DNA from: Tubiluchus corallicola | Lineage: Eukaryota > Priapulida > Priapulimorpha > Priapulimorphida > Tubiluchidae | Length of the DNA stretch: 64,000 bases | NCBI GenBank assembly: GCA_030141605.1 | Contig: JAQGDQ010000007.1 | Location: forward strand, 979,173 to 1,043,172 | Reading direction: 5' to 3' | Shown here: positions 17,285 to 33,400 of the stretch, one piece after another | How the letters are laid out: the number at the start of each line of letters is the position of its first letter | Position numbering within the stretch: position 1 is the stretch's first letter | The notes under the pieces: model-generated | Seen by the model: the letters and a program-made list of their open reading frames with translations, nothing else | The model's database searches: none | What the model was told of the DNA's origin: nothing | Program-made: the position numbers and the translations under genes

Positions 17285-18135
17285 GTAAAATGGCACAGGA
17301 AAAAGGTATAGGGACAAATGAAAAAGTAGGTAAAAATGGCACAGGTAAAAATGGCACAGGAAAAATGGCACACTACTTAGCAAAATGTCTGTTTAGGGTT
17401 AGGGTTACAGTAATTATTTTGGCTACTTTTACCTCTGTCAAGAAAGTTATTCTTCAACACAGTTCGTTTTGTTGTTTTTTGTCTGTTATGGCAGTAAGCC
17501 TGTTACGCAAAAAACTATCTAATAGATTTCCCAGAAACTTCATGAAGAAAGGCGGGCTTAAGGGGTGCCAAAATGGGAAAATGTAAAAAACATGCATGAA
17601 GTACTTCGTGAAGCTTTCAGAGGGAGTGTTTAGTGCTTCTTTTTTGTTATCTCCACTTAACTGTTTTTATTAATGTGTATAGCCTAATAAGGTGATTTGG
17701 TAGTTATATATATTTGTCAGTCTATTACAATCGCCAAAATTAATGGTTAAAAAGATAGATAAACACTATGCGGAACATTCGTGCATTATTGATTATAAAT
17801 CTGTGAGACTTTTGCTAGTCTATTTATAGCAATGTAGACTCTATATAAACTCCATATAATATATAGACTCTATATAATATCAATATAGGAACATTTTTGT
17901 GTGTTTGCTAGTTTATCTTTGTGTCAAGTTTTTTAATCAGAAGAACAGATGAATAAGTAGGATTGTTCGGCTTTAGCGGAAATCTGCTTCCTACTAAGCC
18001 CATTCTAGATTTATTAAAAAATCAATTGCATCAAAATAACATGTGCCATTTTCCCTACTTTTCCATGTGGGCAATTTTTCCTGTGCCATTTTTACTTGCT
18101 TTTCCGTTTGTGCGATTTTTCCTGTGTTATTTTTA
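17285..18135. mobile_element. Non-autonomous TIR element, copy 1 (AATGGCACAGG family)
   Basis: The left end carries repeated AAAATGGCACAGG motifs (from 17288, again at about 17335, 17350 and 17365). The right end carries the inverse motif (TGTGCCATTTT near 18042, CCTGTGCCATTTTTA near 18080, CCTGTGTTATTTTTA at 18121). The interior matches the interior of the element at 47846-48818 for hundreds of bases, for example ACACAGTTCGTTTTGTTGTTTT, then TTTTTGTCTGTTAT and GCAGTAAGCCTGTTA. The arrays of short subterminal motifs resemble transposase-binding arrays of cut-and-paste elements. No transposase ORF is present and no superfamily can be assigned. Confidence 0.75.
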
Positions 18136-18313
18136 GCGTACCCCAGCAAGATCTAGTGCTGCTGCAGCTATCACGATTTTTACATAGTTATAACAGTACA
18201 TGCAAACGTCCTTACGTCATTATTGAATAACTTGACTTCTTCAGGTTTGTTAAACATTCTCGGTTGGAACAGCGTCTTCAGTGGAGGAAATTAAAATTCG
18301 TATTTCTTTGCAG

Positions 18314-21852
<3,539 letters not shown>

Positions 21853-22885
21853 GTATCTGTGTGTATTTTCCCTTAGTGAACTTTTGTGACAAGGTACGTT
21901 TTTTACAGCGCGGTGTAATATATAAATATTCTGTGTAAGAAAACACTTTTCTACAAGTTGTGTTCGTCCAATGAACTATGAATGATCTTTTTGGATGAGT
22001 AATTGTAATATTCTTTAATACTTATTATTGTGCCATTGATTTAATGTTGTTTGATAAAAATAAGTATGACTATTATAGTACCCGCTATTTGTGGGAATTT
22101 GCATAGAAACTTAGGCTGTACTCCTTATCTAACTAGTTAATAAGCAAATTACACAAGACATATAGGTAATTTTCAATGTTGTTAATTAATCACAATGCAC
22201 TTATTATTTAGCGATTCATTCTGACAACTTCACGAATACATGTGTTAGTAAATATTGCACAATGCTGTAAATAGCCAAGAATTTTTACGTGTTCATTTAT
22301 ATGTCACAATTTTATTGCCACATGTTGAAAGGCCATGTGCTGACTTCCTATTGTGATGCTTGTTACAATTACAATTTCGTCACGCACTTCAAGACTCACT
22401 TAGAGCACGTTTATACTGCGTAACACTACTACTCACTATGTTCATCCTGCCATCTGTGGTTAATTTTCTTCAACTAATTCTTGTTCGGAAAATTATTGTT
22501 TGCTTACAACGGATGTTCACTGTTTTGTGAGCGAATTTTAATGTATATAAATTTACACGAAATACACTGCTCTGCTTATGTATTTTTTTCAAAATTAAAA
22601 AATGTCTCGTTAGTTTGTAAGGCTGTTCAAACATTTCGAATTGAAGATTTTAGTTTGTTGAGGGTGGAAAAGTACTAGAATTTCCTGCATAAGTCGTTCA
22701 AAAACTTGTTTGCTGATCATTGTGTATGTTTGTAAATACGAGTAATTAAGGCTGGATTTTGGGAAAAATATGTTTTTTAATTTTATAATAATTTTTAACA
22801 ACTGCAGAGTACTATTAAATATTATTAAACGGCTATTTTTATTAAGTGCAGTACTGCATATGGTAGCTTCAATCTACTTATATAC
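21853..22885. other. Presumed 3' UTR and downstream DNA of Ly6 gene A
   Basis: AT-rich sequence after the stop codon. No clear cleavage site is identifiable by eye, and no further exon was found. The small ORF at 22481-22678 has no support. Confidence 0.4.
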
Positions 22886-23325
22886 TGCACGAGAATTGGA
22901 ATCGGGTTATGGGGTCTGACACGGTTGTCCCGATGATTTGACTCAACTCCCTCGGTGACTCAAGTTCCCCGGTTTGATAAAAATTTGGCACAAGCGTACA
23001 ACGAATACTTACAAGCAAAGACAAATACTTACTCCATATTTTCGTCATCGTCATCACCAAATCATCATCATTATCGTCGTCGTCATCATCGTCATCATCA
23101 TCATCATCCAGCACTATACATTTATTTTTTGATTATAGGCCTACCATATTAACTAACTAGGCAAGCGATGTAGGCATTTATAGGCATATAATTTGTGTAC
23201 GAATTTTAAATTTTTGATTAATGAGTGAAAATGAACGGTTATTTTTATAACTCTACAAATGATTTGTAAAAAAGGGAAAAACCGGTTGACACGGTTTACT
23301 AGACCCGGTTCCAACTCCGTGCCGT
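22886..23325. mobile_element. Non-autonomous TIR element of about 440 bp
   Basis: The left terminus (GCACGAGAATTGGAATCGGG and a following TCTGACACGGTTG) is matched in inverse orientation by the right terminus (CCGGTTGACACGG and CCCGGTTCCAACTCCGTGC, 23282-23322). The arms are about 45 bp and imperfect. The centre holds a degenerate TCA/TCG repeat at 23041-23108. No coding capacity. Confidence 0.6.
23041..23108. repeat. Degenerate (TCA/TCG)n repeat
   Basis: Trinucleotide units of TCA, TCG and TCC. The poly-Asp and poly-His readings over this tract are artefacts. Confidence 0.9.
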
Positions 23326-25309
23326 GTATTACATTCGTTATTTGGGAGCTCTTAAACTATTTTTAGCAAAATCCTCTTTTTGGTATCTCAGATATGCATC
23401 GATCAACTCGATTGCTTACCTTTTAAGTTTAGATAAGTTTGTAACTGCTTGCCGAATTTTGATGAAAATAACTCCACCGGTTCGTTTTTCCGGCGCAATC
23501 TATTCAGCAGTATTAGTTTGATCAAAATCTAGTGACAGATCGCAATTTTTTTAGCATTTGATGTGGATTCGTCGTTCACTTGCCGGCCAAACATCAGCTT
23601 TCAATAAAACAATGTATTTGATTTGTTTGTATAATATACGACCAAAACTGCTTACTACTGAGAATATTGGCATGATTAGATTCATATTGTGGTAAATGGA
23701 ACTTTTTAAATACAGTTTTAAATAGTGAGCATCACTACTCGGTATAATTAATATTAGTTTACTCTTTTTCTTTTAATAATCGAATACACTAATTATATAG
23801 AGAGATAAACACGTGTATTACGCCTTATTGCACCAAATGTTTTTCGTAATATTTTACATGCCTTTTCAGCAATTACAAGTTTAACTTTGTAATGCATAAT
23901 AATTTCAAAAAGGCAAACACTAAATCATTCTATCGGACAGTCGGGCTGGTGGTCGCTTAGGGTGCTAAAATTGTTTTTACTAACGTTTTTATCCATAAGT
24001 ATTCAGGCAGTACGGTATGGGCTTTGCGCTAAGTTTAACTAGGAGATGTGTGTGTTCTTATATTGCAGCGACTATTCGTGGTTAAAATTATCTATATTTG
24101 TTGTATTTCTGGCTCTCGTATATATATATTGTTATATATGTTGTCTGCGGTGATATTCGTATGATGTGAATAAAAATCGATGTTTTAATCTATAGATCTG
24201 ATGTAGTGTAATCAAAAGAATTATAATTGTTGGTACTTACATGCGTAGATTAACAGGTAACATGTTGTTACAATCATTATTAATATTATGGTTTGTCCAA
24301 CTGCATAGGAAAGGATATATCACATAACAATTAACCTTTTTGTTTTTTGGATCTAGTGAATAGGTAAGACTGTTTTAATCTGTATTCTGTCTTAATAGTA
24401 ATAAGTGACCATCACATCTATAAAGAGCAAACTTTAAATATAATGGTTTATTATATATGTGCTACAGCTGATGTACACATTTTGATAGTTCGCCATAATT
24501 GCAGTAATAGTGTTCCATGGCTGCAAAATTTGTAATCTAAAGTAAATTTATAAAAAAATATTGTCAAGTTGTGAGCGTTGACGAAGTTAAAGGCAAAATT
24601 TAAATGAAACAGTAGCATAAAATTTGTTTTGAACTGATTTCCAGGGTTCGCAAGTGTGTCTGCTCTGAGCTAGATGGCCTTGATTTGTAGGACAGAATCA
24701 ATAAAGCGTTTATACGGAAGTCGCTGTTACTCAGAGTCAGAGAAGCTGCAGAAAAGGAGAGCATCCATACGGGGGAATGTGGCAGTCTTGTCTTGTCAAA
24801 GAAGTTAACTGTCTACACTTGAAGGATTTTTGAACTACTTTGTGAAAGCCCAGATGAACTGTTTATGAGTGTTACATACGCTGACTTTTCACTTCTGTTA
24901 GTATTTTCAAAAATACTGAAAGTCGACCAAACTTGCAAGCAGCGTGTGACATGGCATTGTGTGGAGGGATGCATCATTCGTATAGGCAGTTCTTTTTTTT
25001 ATGTACCGCTTTATTCTTTGTCTCAACAAGTAAGTAAAATCACTAGCTTTTGTCGATTTTTCTACAGCGAATCTTTATTATTTCGTTTTCGGTGTATATG
25101 ACAGTTTTACTCATTGTCTATAGGTAATACGGTATAATAAAGAATTGGAATTTAGTAACTTTATGGTATGCAACGAGAAGATAGAAATCACGGAAATGTA
25201 TAGAAGCAAAGCAATCTCTATATCATTCAAATAACTAATTTAATTGTCAAATATTTTTTGTACAACGTCTTGAAATTCAACAAGGTTTATCAGTATTAAT
25301 GATATTTCG
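23326..25309. other. Non-genic AT-rich DNA
   Basis: No exon, RNA gene or recognisable mobile element. Short ORFs (23324-23521 and 24865-25101) lack domains. Confidence 0.45.
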
Positions 25310-25940
25310 GGAAACCACTGCTCCCTTCACCAGGTTACATAAAATGTGTTTGTGTGACACCATTGTCTTTGTCTTTATTAACAATAGCATTCCTTTTTTA
25401 ATCATGGCTCACTTACTGATATCGTCTAGACATGTCCTTTGCTGCCTTCTTCTAGTACTTCTCCCTGCGATTTCTTTCATCTGTCTCTGTATCAGTTCGC
25501 TATACCTTAAAGCATGTCCACAATATTAAGCTTTCTTCTTGACGATGATATCCCAGCAGGTTTTTTCTCCTTTAACGTTCCTGTCACTTTTTCATTTCGT
25601 GACTTTTCTTCTCTAACTGACGTTCAGCATGCTTCAGTAACAGCACATTTCTAAGACTTCCAGTCGCTTACTTGTGCCTGCTTACTTCAGTGTCCATCCG
25701 TCCATGTAGCAAAACTGACCAACATAACATGCGTCATTTTCCTGTCGTTACACTAATCTTTTGATTTCATATAAACTTTCTTAACTTCGCAAACTAAGTC
25801 TGCACTTTTGCATTTTATTTCCTTCTCATAACTGCCGTTTTTTGTTACTTTCCCAACTCCTCAAATAGCAAGAATGCTCTGCCTGTCCATTATCTCCGCC
25901 ATCGATATTTAACTTCATTGTTTTCTACTTTCCCTCCTGA
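25310..25940 (-). mobile_element. Decayed LINE C-terminal fragment (antisense)
   Basis: On the minus strand, broken frames spell the post-RT C-terminal region of non-LTR retrotransposons. They contain, in order, a LEVLEMCCY-like segment followed by SMLNVS, then KTCWDIIVKKKA and GHALRYSELIQRQMKEIAGR, then RRQQRTCLDDIS. These match the conserved rhythm of LINE tails (wCYRRMLkISW, GHvLR, GrRQRtwlDDI). Stops and frameshifts are frequent, so it is dead. The clade is not certain. Confidence 0.6.
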
Positions 25941-26036
25941 TGGATGTGCAATCTCGTGGACAATGGATGGATATTAAAAAAACAGTAAGTATGCACCAAA
26001 GTGGTTTGGGGGACCACAAGTGGCCGTTTCCTTGGA

Positions 26037-26130
26037 TGAAATCTTCTTGAATGAGGAAAGTGACGATGATGGTGGTGATGACGATGTTTTGGTGACGATG
26101 TGATTATTAGTGAAGATGCAATTGGTGACG
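26037..26130. repeat. Degenerate GATGAC repeat
   Basis: Irregular GAT/GAC/GGT triplets, for example GACGATGATGGTGGTGATGA. Low complexity, not part of a supported gene. Confidence 0.7.
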
Positions 26131-26789
26131 AGGAAAATTAAAATTATGACCATACTAATGGTTTTTGTTACTAAAGATTTTGCGATTGAGTTTAAAATTT
26201 ATATTTATATTTAAAATTACAGTTATATTTTCTATAGTTACAATATTGTTCCAATTAGTGTTTAATATTCAGTTAATTCTCTTATTAATGGAATATTAAA
26301 TTTATTTCAGTAACTTGTTTGACGTAAATACGGTATTACGCAACTTTTGATCTCTTATAATCGTTGTCCAGTACAGGTCGTCTGATTTTTAATTTGTCCC
26401 GCCAACCTCATTAGGATTGGACATTTTTCAAACAGTACAATGTCCCCTACACTTTGGCAGAAAAATTAACCATGTACTTTATGGTGTAATTTTCGGCCCT
26501 CTGACCGCTAACCATAATGGTGAGATTCCATATTGCCCGAGCAGTTCTCGTCAGATTTGGTGTTTTTTAATTCACGATAGTACCACCTACAATTGTAGAC
26601 ATCTAGCCATGTACCCTATGATGCAATTTTTGGCCCCTTTTGAGGATACCTATTGTTTCCACCCCGAACGCCCCAAAACTCCTTGTAAGACGGGCAGTTT
26701 TATGAAAGCGTAGACTAGTACTCAGATGCCCAAACCTTTTGTTCCTTATCATGTCCTTATTTCGTCTAGGACTTTTTCTTCTGGAACTA

Positions 26790-27030
26790 TTTGGACACAT
26801 GGGTCATTTGGACGCAAGGTACTTTGGACACATAGATCATTTAGATACAAGGCAGTTTGGACATATAGGTCATTTGGACACATAGGACATCTGGTCTGAA
26901 GGCACTTTGGACACATATGACATTTGGACACTAGGTGTTTTTCACGCAGTATTCAGAAGCGTAGATAATTTTTGTCCAAATTATCTATGTGTCGAAGTAG
27001 CCCGTGTCGAAATGACCCATGTGTCCAAAT
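26790..27030. repeat. VNTR of about 33 bp units with an inverted arm
   Basis: Units of the form TTTGGACACATAGGTCATTT then GGACACAAGGCAC repeat about four times from 26790 to 26936. Each unit is itself two half-repeats built on TTTGGACACA. From 26973 to 27030 the same motif reads in inverse orientation (TGACCCATGTGTCCAAAT), so the array ends in a fold-back. Confidence 0.8.
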
Positions 27031-27031
27031 T

Positions 27032-27101
27032 GCAGCAGAAGCAGCATCAGCAGCAGCAGAAGCAACAACAGCAGCAGCACCACCAGCAGCAGCAGCAGCA
27101 G
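27032..27101. repeat. CAG/CAA trinucleotide tract
   Basis: About 70 bp of CAG with CAA, CAC, CAT and AAG interruptions directly follow the inverted VNTR arm. The plus-strand glutamine-rich reading has no splice context and is not called as coding. Confidence 0.85.
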
Positions 27102-27377
27102 TTAAATTTTGAGGCGGATATGGTCTGTTTTACTTCTATTTGTGCCAAAAAAGAGTTAGACGTACATTTCTAAGTTTGTTTGCATTGACGGAGTCTGCGC
27201 TTTACTGAGCAACGCTCTAGTTCAATGACGTTTTGCCAGATTTAATATAAAAAGATCTGTAATTTAACTTTGGTGATACTGCGCTCAAAAAAGCTATAAA
27301 GCATACAAGTGTTAGTGATCATTTGTTACTGCAAGTTAAGACACCTAAAGACATTTTTTATAATTATAAAATTATTA

Positions 27378-27441
27378 ATGATGCTGAAATTAAAAGCTTG
27401 GGAACTTGTTCTGTTGCTAGTCGTGTACTCTGTTGCAAAAG
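27378..27441 (+). CDS. Ly6 gene B, candidate signal-peptide exon
   Basis: Two consecutive ATGs are followed by a 10-residue hydrophobic core (LVLLLVVYSV). The exon ends in phase 1, matching the phase-1 acceptor at 34971. The donor GTTTTG is a weak match, and without splicing the frame stops at 27491. It is the best candidate, not a certainty. Confidence 0.5.
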
Positions 27442-30400
27442 GTTTTGTCCCCCTTACATCTGCTGCCCCTATAACTGAAACGTCACTTTAGACTGACTTG
27501 CAATTTGTAAATTTGTAAATCGAAGTAGCTCCATTCAAATGACGGTTTTTTACAATTATAAAATATTCTTAACAGTTAATATGTGAATGAAATTTCAAGC
27601 CCTTTCAGTTTCATTTACAAAGTAAGACGTGTTAATTAGACACAGTTCGTATAAATGAAAACACGTTAAACGCAGACATGTGGTAGTGGTATTTCGGATT
27701 TATCGTCACACTATAATGGCATACTGGTCTACTGGAATCTAATTCTCACAAATGCAATTTAAACCCTTTGAGATTTGCTGGCGGCTGACTCTGCAGATGC
27801 TGAGTTACATTGAGTAAATAATTGTAGACTATTATTTCGTGAACCATTCATCACGCCATCGTGAATCATTTCTAGACTAAACATTTCTCAAATTCTTTCA
27901 TAATTAATCGTTTTTAGGCAAGAACATCTTCCCACACAAGTGCTCGTTTTGCCATAAATTTTCTGAAGCTTGCTGGGAATAATTACGTTTCACAATTATG
28001 TACAATATGTGTATTTTCATAATTATGTTTATTAATAAAATTACGGTGCTTTTCGTCAAACGGTGTTGGGTTTAAACAAGTGTTTGCAACGTGTTGAAGG
28101 CCGTATGTTAAGGCATGTGTCGCAAATTCCAGATATTGATTGTTTCACGACATGTAATGCTCATAATAAAACCGACTGAATAAAATGTGTGTTTTCATTT
28201 TCTTGATATTTTATTATAGAACTTACAATGAAAAGGTTCAAAAGGAACAAAACACAAGCACTGCTGTTCATATTAATTAAAATCATCAAGTTTTTGGTGC
28301 TCATACAGCTCCAATATCAGCAAGCTTAGGCCCGCGCAATTTTCTGTTGCACAACTAATTGTTGCAAAATCTGTAAATAACTGAAATCTACGGAGAAGAA
28401 ATAACTGAAGAACTAAAAAGTTACAAGCTGAACTCAAACTTTTAGTTGCGCAACTATTTTGTAATGTACTGTTTTCAATGGGGGCGTGCAGATATACAAT
28501 TTTTAATTCCGCAACTTTTAACCAAACACAATATTTAAGTGCAAGAATAAGGCAGCGCCTTATGAAAAGGTTCTATTAAGCGTACATTAGAGAGAAATGA
28601 AAAACAAATTAGATACATAATTCTTTTTGTTATTGCTACCATCCTTTAGGATGTTCAGTGACAAATTCGGAAATTGGAGACCAAAACATTTACTGAAAAG
28701 TGAAAAGTGAACAGCGCACACAAACACGTCTTACTACAAGCAATTAAAATCTTTCTGCTGCCTTTTTCGAATTTTTTCCTACTATTGCGATCTTTTACAA
28801 TGACAGACACCTCTTATAAGACAGACAAAACGGGCAATAAGAGAAGACCAAAGATAAAAGTCTTGGTGTTGGAGATGGTTTTATTTCTGCACTTAATGTC
28901 GAGATAGATAATGTGCAACCCAATAGTACGCAGCAGTTCATCAAAACTATTTGGACTCATACGATAATAACTAAATAATTCAGTCGAATGAGCCCGTCTG
29001 CCGTGATAGAGCTTATAAAATTACCTTTTCAGTAATCGGTGGCTATTTATTAGGCGGGCCAAGTGTTTCCGGTGTGCATTTGTCTTTTATGAATTAATAA
29101 TATACAAATACATGCAAACTTTTCAAGCTCCATAGCACCAGCCTGGCAATTAACAATTGCGTGTGTGTGCGCTCGATTTCGGTACACCAGTAAAATTGCC
29201 GCAGTTTTCAATTGTACAACTTTTAATTGCGCTGCGAGGGCCCACAACTGGCGGTAAGGCGCTTGAAGACGTTACTTGTATTTATGCATTATTAATTTAC
29301 AAAAAGACAGAAACGTCGAAAGTAGTGGGGCAGGTATTACTGAAAGGACAATTTTACAAGTTCTATGACGACTTACGGGCTCATCCGAGTAAATTTCTTA
29401 GTTATTAGGTTTCTGTTCTCATATTCAGGTAACTATCTGTCATGGAAAACAACAATGCTACAAAATCCCTATCTTCCATTTTCCAGTAAAAGTTTCTATG
29501 CGTCTGGAGTTTTTTAACAAACAATGCAAAATGAGCGAAATTCGCGGCAGCAATAGCTGCAGCATGCCTAACGTGTTCGCAGGAAGTGTTCACTCAAACT
29601 TCGTATTTTGATCTTCATTTTCTGAATTTGTCACAGAATTTCTTGAAAGACAATAGCAGAGATAGTAACAATGATTTATCTTCATTAATTTGTTTTTCTT
29701 TTCTTTTGTACCTTTAATTATGCCCTTCATAAGGTGCTGTTTTTTCTCACGCTTAACTATTGTGTTTTGTTTACAAATTGCATGTCTGCGCGCTTGTCGG
29801 AAACTCGTTTCCGAAGTAAGCAAATTACTATTTGCTCTGTATAAATAATTGTACGAAGTACTTAAAGAAAGAGTACATAATTACTTCTGTAGTTTTATTG
29901 TGCAAGTATGTATGTAGTAAACCTGTCTTATCGCATCACTAGCCATGTAATTGTTAGGCAGGAAACAACTTGTTGGGGGAAAAAACTGACGTCTCTGAAA
30001 GTTGACGGAATAGGTCCCTACGTTAAGAGGAAAAGCTATCTCTTAACTTAATATGGACTAACTGTAATTAAAAGGAAGTTGACTTTTCCTTGCGTATAGA
30101 AGGCTGTTTTCCTCATGTAATAAAAACACTCGGGAGTAAAGAATCCCATGGTGATATATTGAATTGTTAATTTCGTGACGTTGGCTAACACTATTTAGTT
30201 TTATTTACAGGTCTTGTTGTGAAGTTATTATATTGTTATGTTATGTCTTATATATGAAGTGATAATGTAAATAAGTACATTATGATGTTTTTAACTCATT
30301 TGTTTAACTTTAGGTAATTAGTTTGATACATCGATTCTCCCGCCTTCTCTAAGCTAAACGTGAAATAAGCGAGATTAAGAACCAAAATAAATTCCCCGTT

Positions 30401-33400
30401 CTCGGCCTGATACCAGATTTTATTCTTGTTCTCGCCAGCGCTCTCATTTAAACTTGAAAATTACAAAACGGTTGTTGCGCAACTAAAAGTTTGACCCCGT
30501 TTGCAACTTTTCATCGCGCAATTTCTAGTTACATCTAACTGCGCACTCTAATCAGTAGCTTTTCAGCGGTCTTCAGTGTAGTAACACTTGTACGCGTTGA
30601 CTGTACAATAAACGCTTCTTTTTATTGTTTTCAAATGTGCAACTCTACATTACAAGTCCGACATCATGGCGATATGTAATATTGTATGACAATACTATAA
30701 AATCGTTGGAACAGCAGGCTTCTTAAGAAATGAGCAAAATTACTACTTGACGCTTGGAATCCAATATCCCTACAGCAACCCATATAAGCGAATAATGTAG
30801 GCTAGAAGAGCATTGGTTTCACAACGAGCGCCGTATTGATCGCATAATCATCCCGCTTCCTTCAAAATGTCCCGTGAGAAATGCCGAGAATGTTTTTGTT
30901 TTATTGCGTCCTTTTCCTGGCGATTAACGACTGGACCGCTCTAGCTGAGTATGTCCATTGCGATTGTAATGTTGGGAATTAAACTGCAATATGATGGCTT
31001 TGCTTGCCGGTGCAGTGGCAAGCTATTAATATTTGGCTCTCGTGGCCTGCTCCAGAACATGAAAGGACTTCATGTAAGTTGTCGAGGTCGAAGTTACGTA
31101 GTTGCAATGATATTTAGTTAACACCGCTATAAGTAAAGAGTTGTTTTGGTGAACATAGATAACTTACGTTTATAACATTGCTCGAAGCTTCCAAAATCTC
31201 TGGGGTGCTTTGAAATGAAAACAGGGTTTCCCGTTTCTATAGAAAGTACGACCACCACTTTTACCGCTGTTTATGGTACCCATGTTCAAGTGGCTGAAAG
31301 CAAAATTATTGCTTATCCATTATAGCATCTCTCTTTTGGGTGCATTATGAAGTGCATGCGTTTTATGGTACGAATCATAAGACAAAATTACCACTGAGCA
31401 GAGTGGAATTAATTCCACATTATGATGTCCAGTCAGACTTGTGTATAAAATCTGGTGGTAACAGCGTTCATTTGTGACTTAAAGATATTCACAAAAATGT
31501 ATACAATAGTTTTTACAGAAAACTAATGCTATTTGCAGTTAAGCTAGAGGTTCCAACATAAGCTATTATATCGTTGAGTTTGTTTTCATTTCTCAAGTAG
31601 AAAACGCAAGGAAAGTGACGCATGGAACTGCTGTCAGAAAATCAGAAAATTTACGATTTTTTCTCGAAATCCCTATGCAACAAAAATGTTTATTTCACAG
31701 TGAAAACGCGCGCCCTGTACAACAACATTGCGAGTTACAGGCATGTAGGCATATTAGGAGCATTTCACCGTGACGCCTCATGAGGATGAGTTTTTGTTTT
31801 ATTGCCAGAATGTTTTTGTTTTATTGCGTCCTTTTCCTGGCGATTAACGACTGGACCGCTCTAGCTGAGTATGTCCATTGCGATTGTAATGTTGGGAATT
31901 AAAGTGCAATATGATGGCTTTGCTTGCCGGTGCAGTGGCAAGCTATTAATATTTGGCTCTCGTGGCCTGCTCCAGAACATGAAAGGACTTCATGTAAGTT
32001 GTCGAGGTCGAAGTTACGTAGTTGCAATGATATTTAGTTAACACCGCTATAAGTAAAGAGTTGTTTTGGTGAACATAGATAACTTACGTTTATAACATTG
32101 CTCGAAGCTTCCAAAATCTCTGGGGTGCTTTGAAATGAAAACAGGGTTTCCCGTTTCTATAGAAAGTACGACCACCACTTTTACCGCTGTTTATGGTACC
32201 CATGTTCAAGTGGCTGAAAGCAAAATTATTGCTTATCCATTATAGCATCTCTCTTTTGGGTGCATTATGAAGTGCATGCGTTTTATGGTACGAATCATAA
32301 GACAAAATTACCACTGAGCAGAGTGGAATTAATTCCACATTATGATGTCCAGTCAGACTTGTGTATAAAATCTGGTGGTAACAGCGTTCATTTGTGACTT
32401 AAAGATATTCACAAAAATGTATACAATAGTTTTTACAGAAAACTAATGCTATTTGCAGTTAAGCTAGAGGTTCCAACATAAGCTATTATATCGTTGAGTT
32501 TGTTTTCATTTCTCAAGTAGAAAACGCAAGGAAAGTGACGCATGGAACTGCTGTCAGAAAATCAGAAAATTTACGATTTTTTCTCGAAATCCCTATGCAA
32601 CAAAAATGTTTATTTCACAGTGAAAACGCGCGCCCTGTACAACAACATTGCGAGTTACAGGCATGTAGGCATATTAGGAGCATTTCACCGTGACGCCTCA
32701 TGAGGATTTTCCTCGTGAGCAATTTTGCTGCCAGCTAGAAGGTATGCGTCCTTCTCACGACGAAAGTTGCCGCACTGTAGAAATCCTGCATGTTCTATTT
32801 TCGTGAGGAATCCTCGTGGAATTACGATTAAAATTTAACTGCTCAATTACTTCTTTCTTGTTTAACGAACAACAATTAACACATTTTAACATAAAATTAT
32901 AAGGATTTAATCTCTCTTTTAACAGAAGAGACGATTTTGTGTGTTATTTTTTGTAATAGCCATGGTCATTTCTCTTGATCGTCTTTCAAATGCCCATACA
33001 AGGTTGGAACAACACCACGGTGCTCTATTGATTCGTTAATTGGGTTCCGTCAATAACGATGGTAATTAATACTATCGTAATTATAGTTAACAGTTAGTAA
33101 AAACATGACGTCGTCTTCATTATCCATGTTGACGATCGAGTAATAGCTGTAAACCTGCAACTCGCAAAGTAGCTGCAACTAACTGGACGAGCGGAAAAAA
33201 ACGCACATTGAAATGTTTTTTTTTCTGAAAATTTTCTGATTTTCTGACAGCAATTTCGTGTGTCATTTTCTTTGCGTCCTCACTGTGAAATGGGCCTTAC
33301 TCGTCAACATAGACAGCGAAGACGACATCATGCTTTTACTAAGTGCTACTATTTATCATCTTTATTGGGTGTACCCAATTAACAAAATAAGACAGCACCG

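Noticed and set aside
22878-23152. Poly-Asp and poly-His ORFs
   Set aside because: They arise from the TCA/TCG repeat inside a small TIR element.
26417-26713. 98-codon plus-strand ORF
   Set aside because: The DNA holds a diverged direct repeat (CCATGTACTTTATGG/CCATGTACCCTATGA) of about 143 bp period and no recognisable domain.
26907-27173. Glutamine-rich ORF as a poly-Q protein
   Set aside because: It is a CAG tract joined to a non-coding VNTR, with no splice or domain support.
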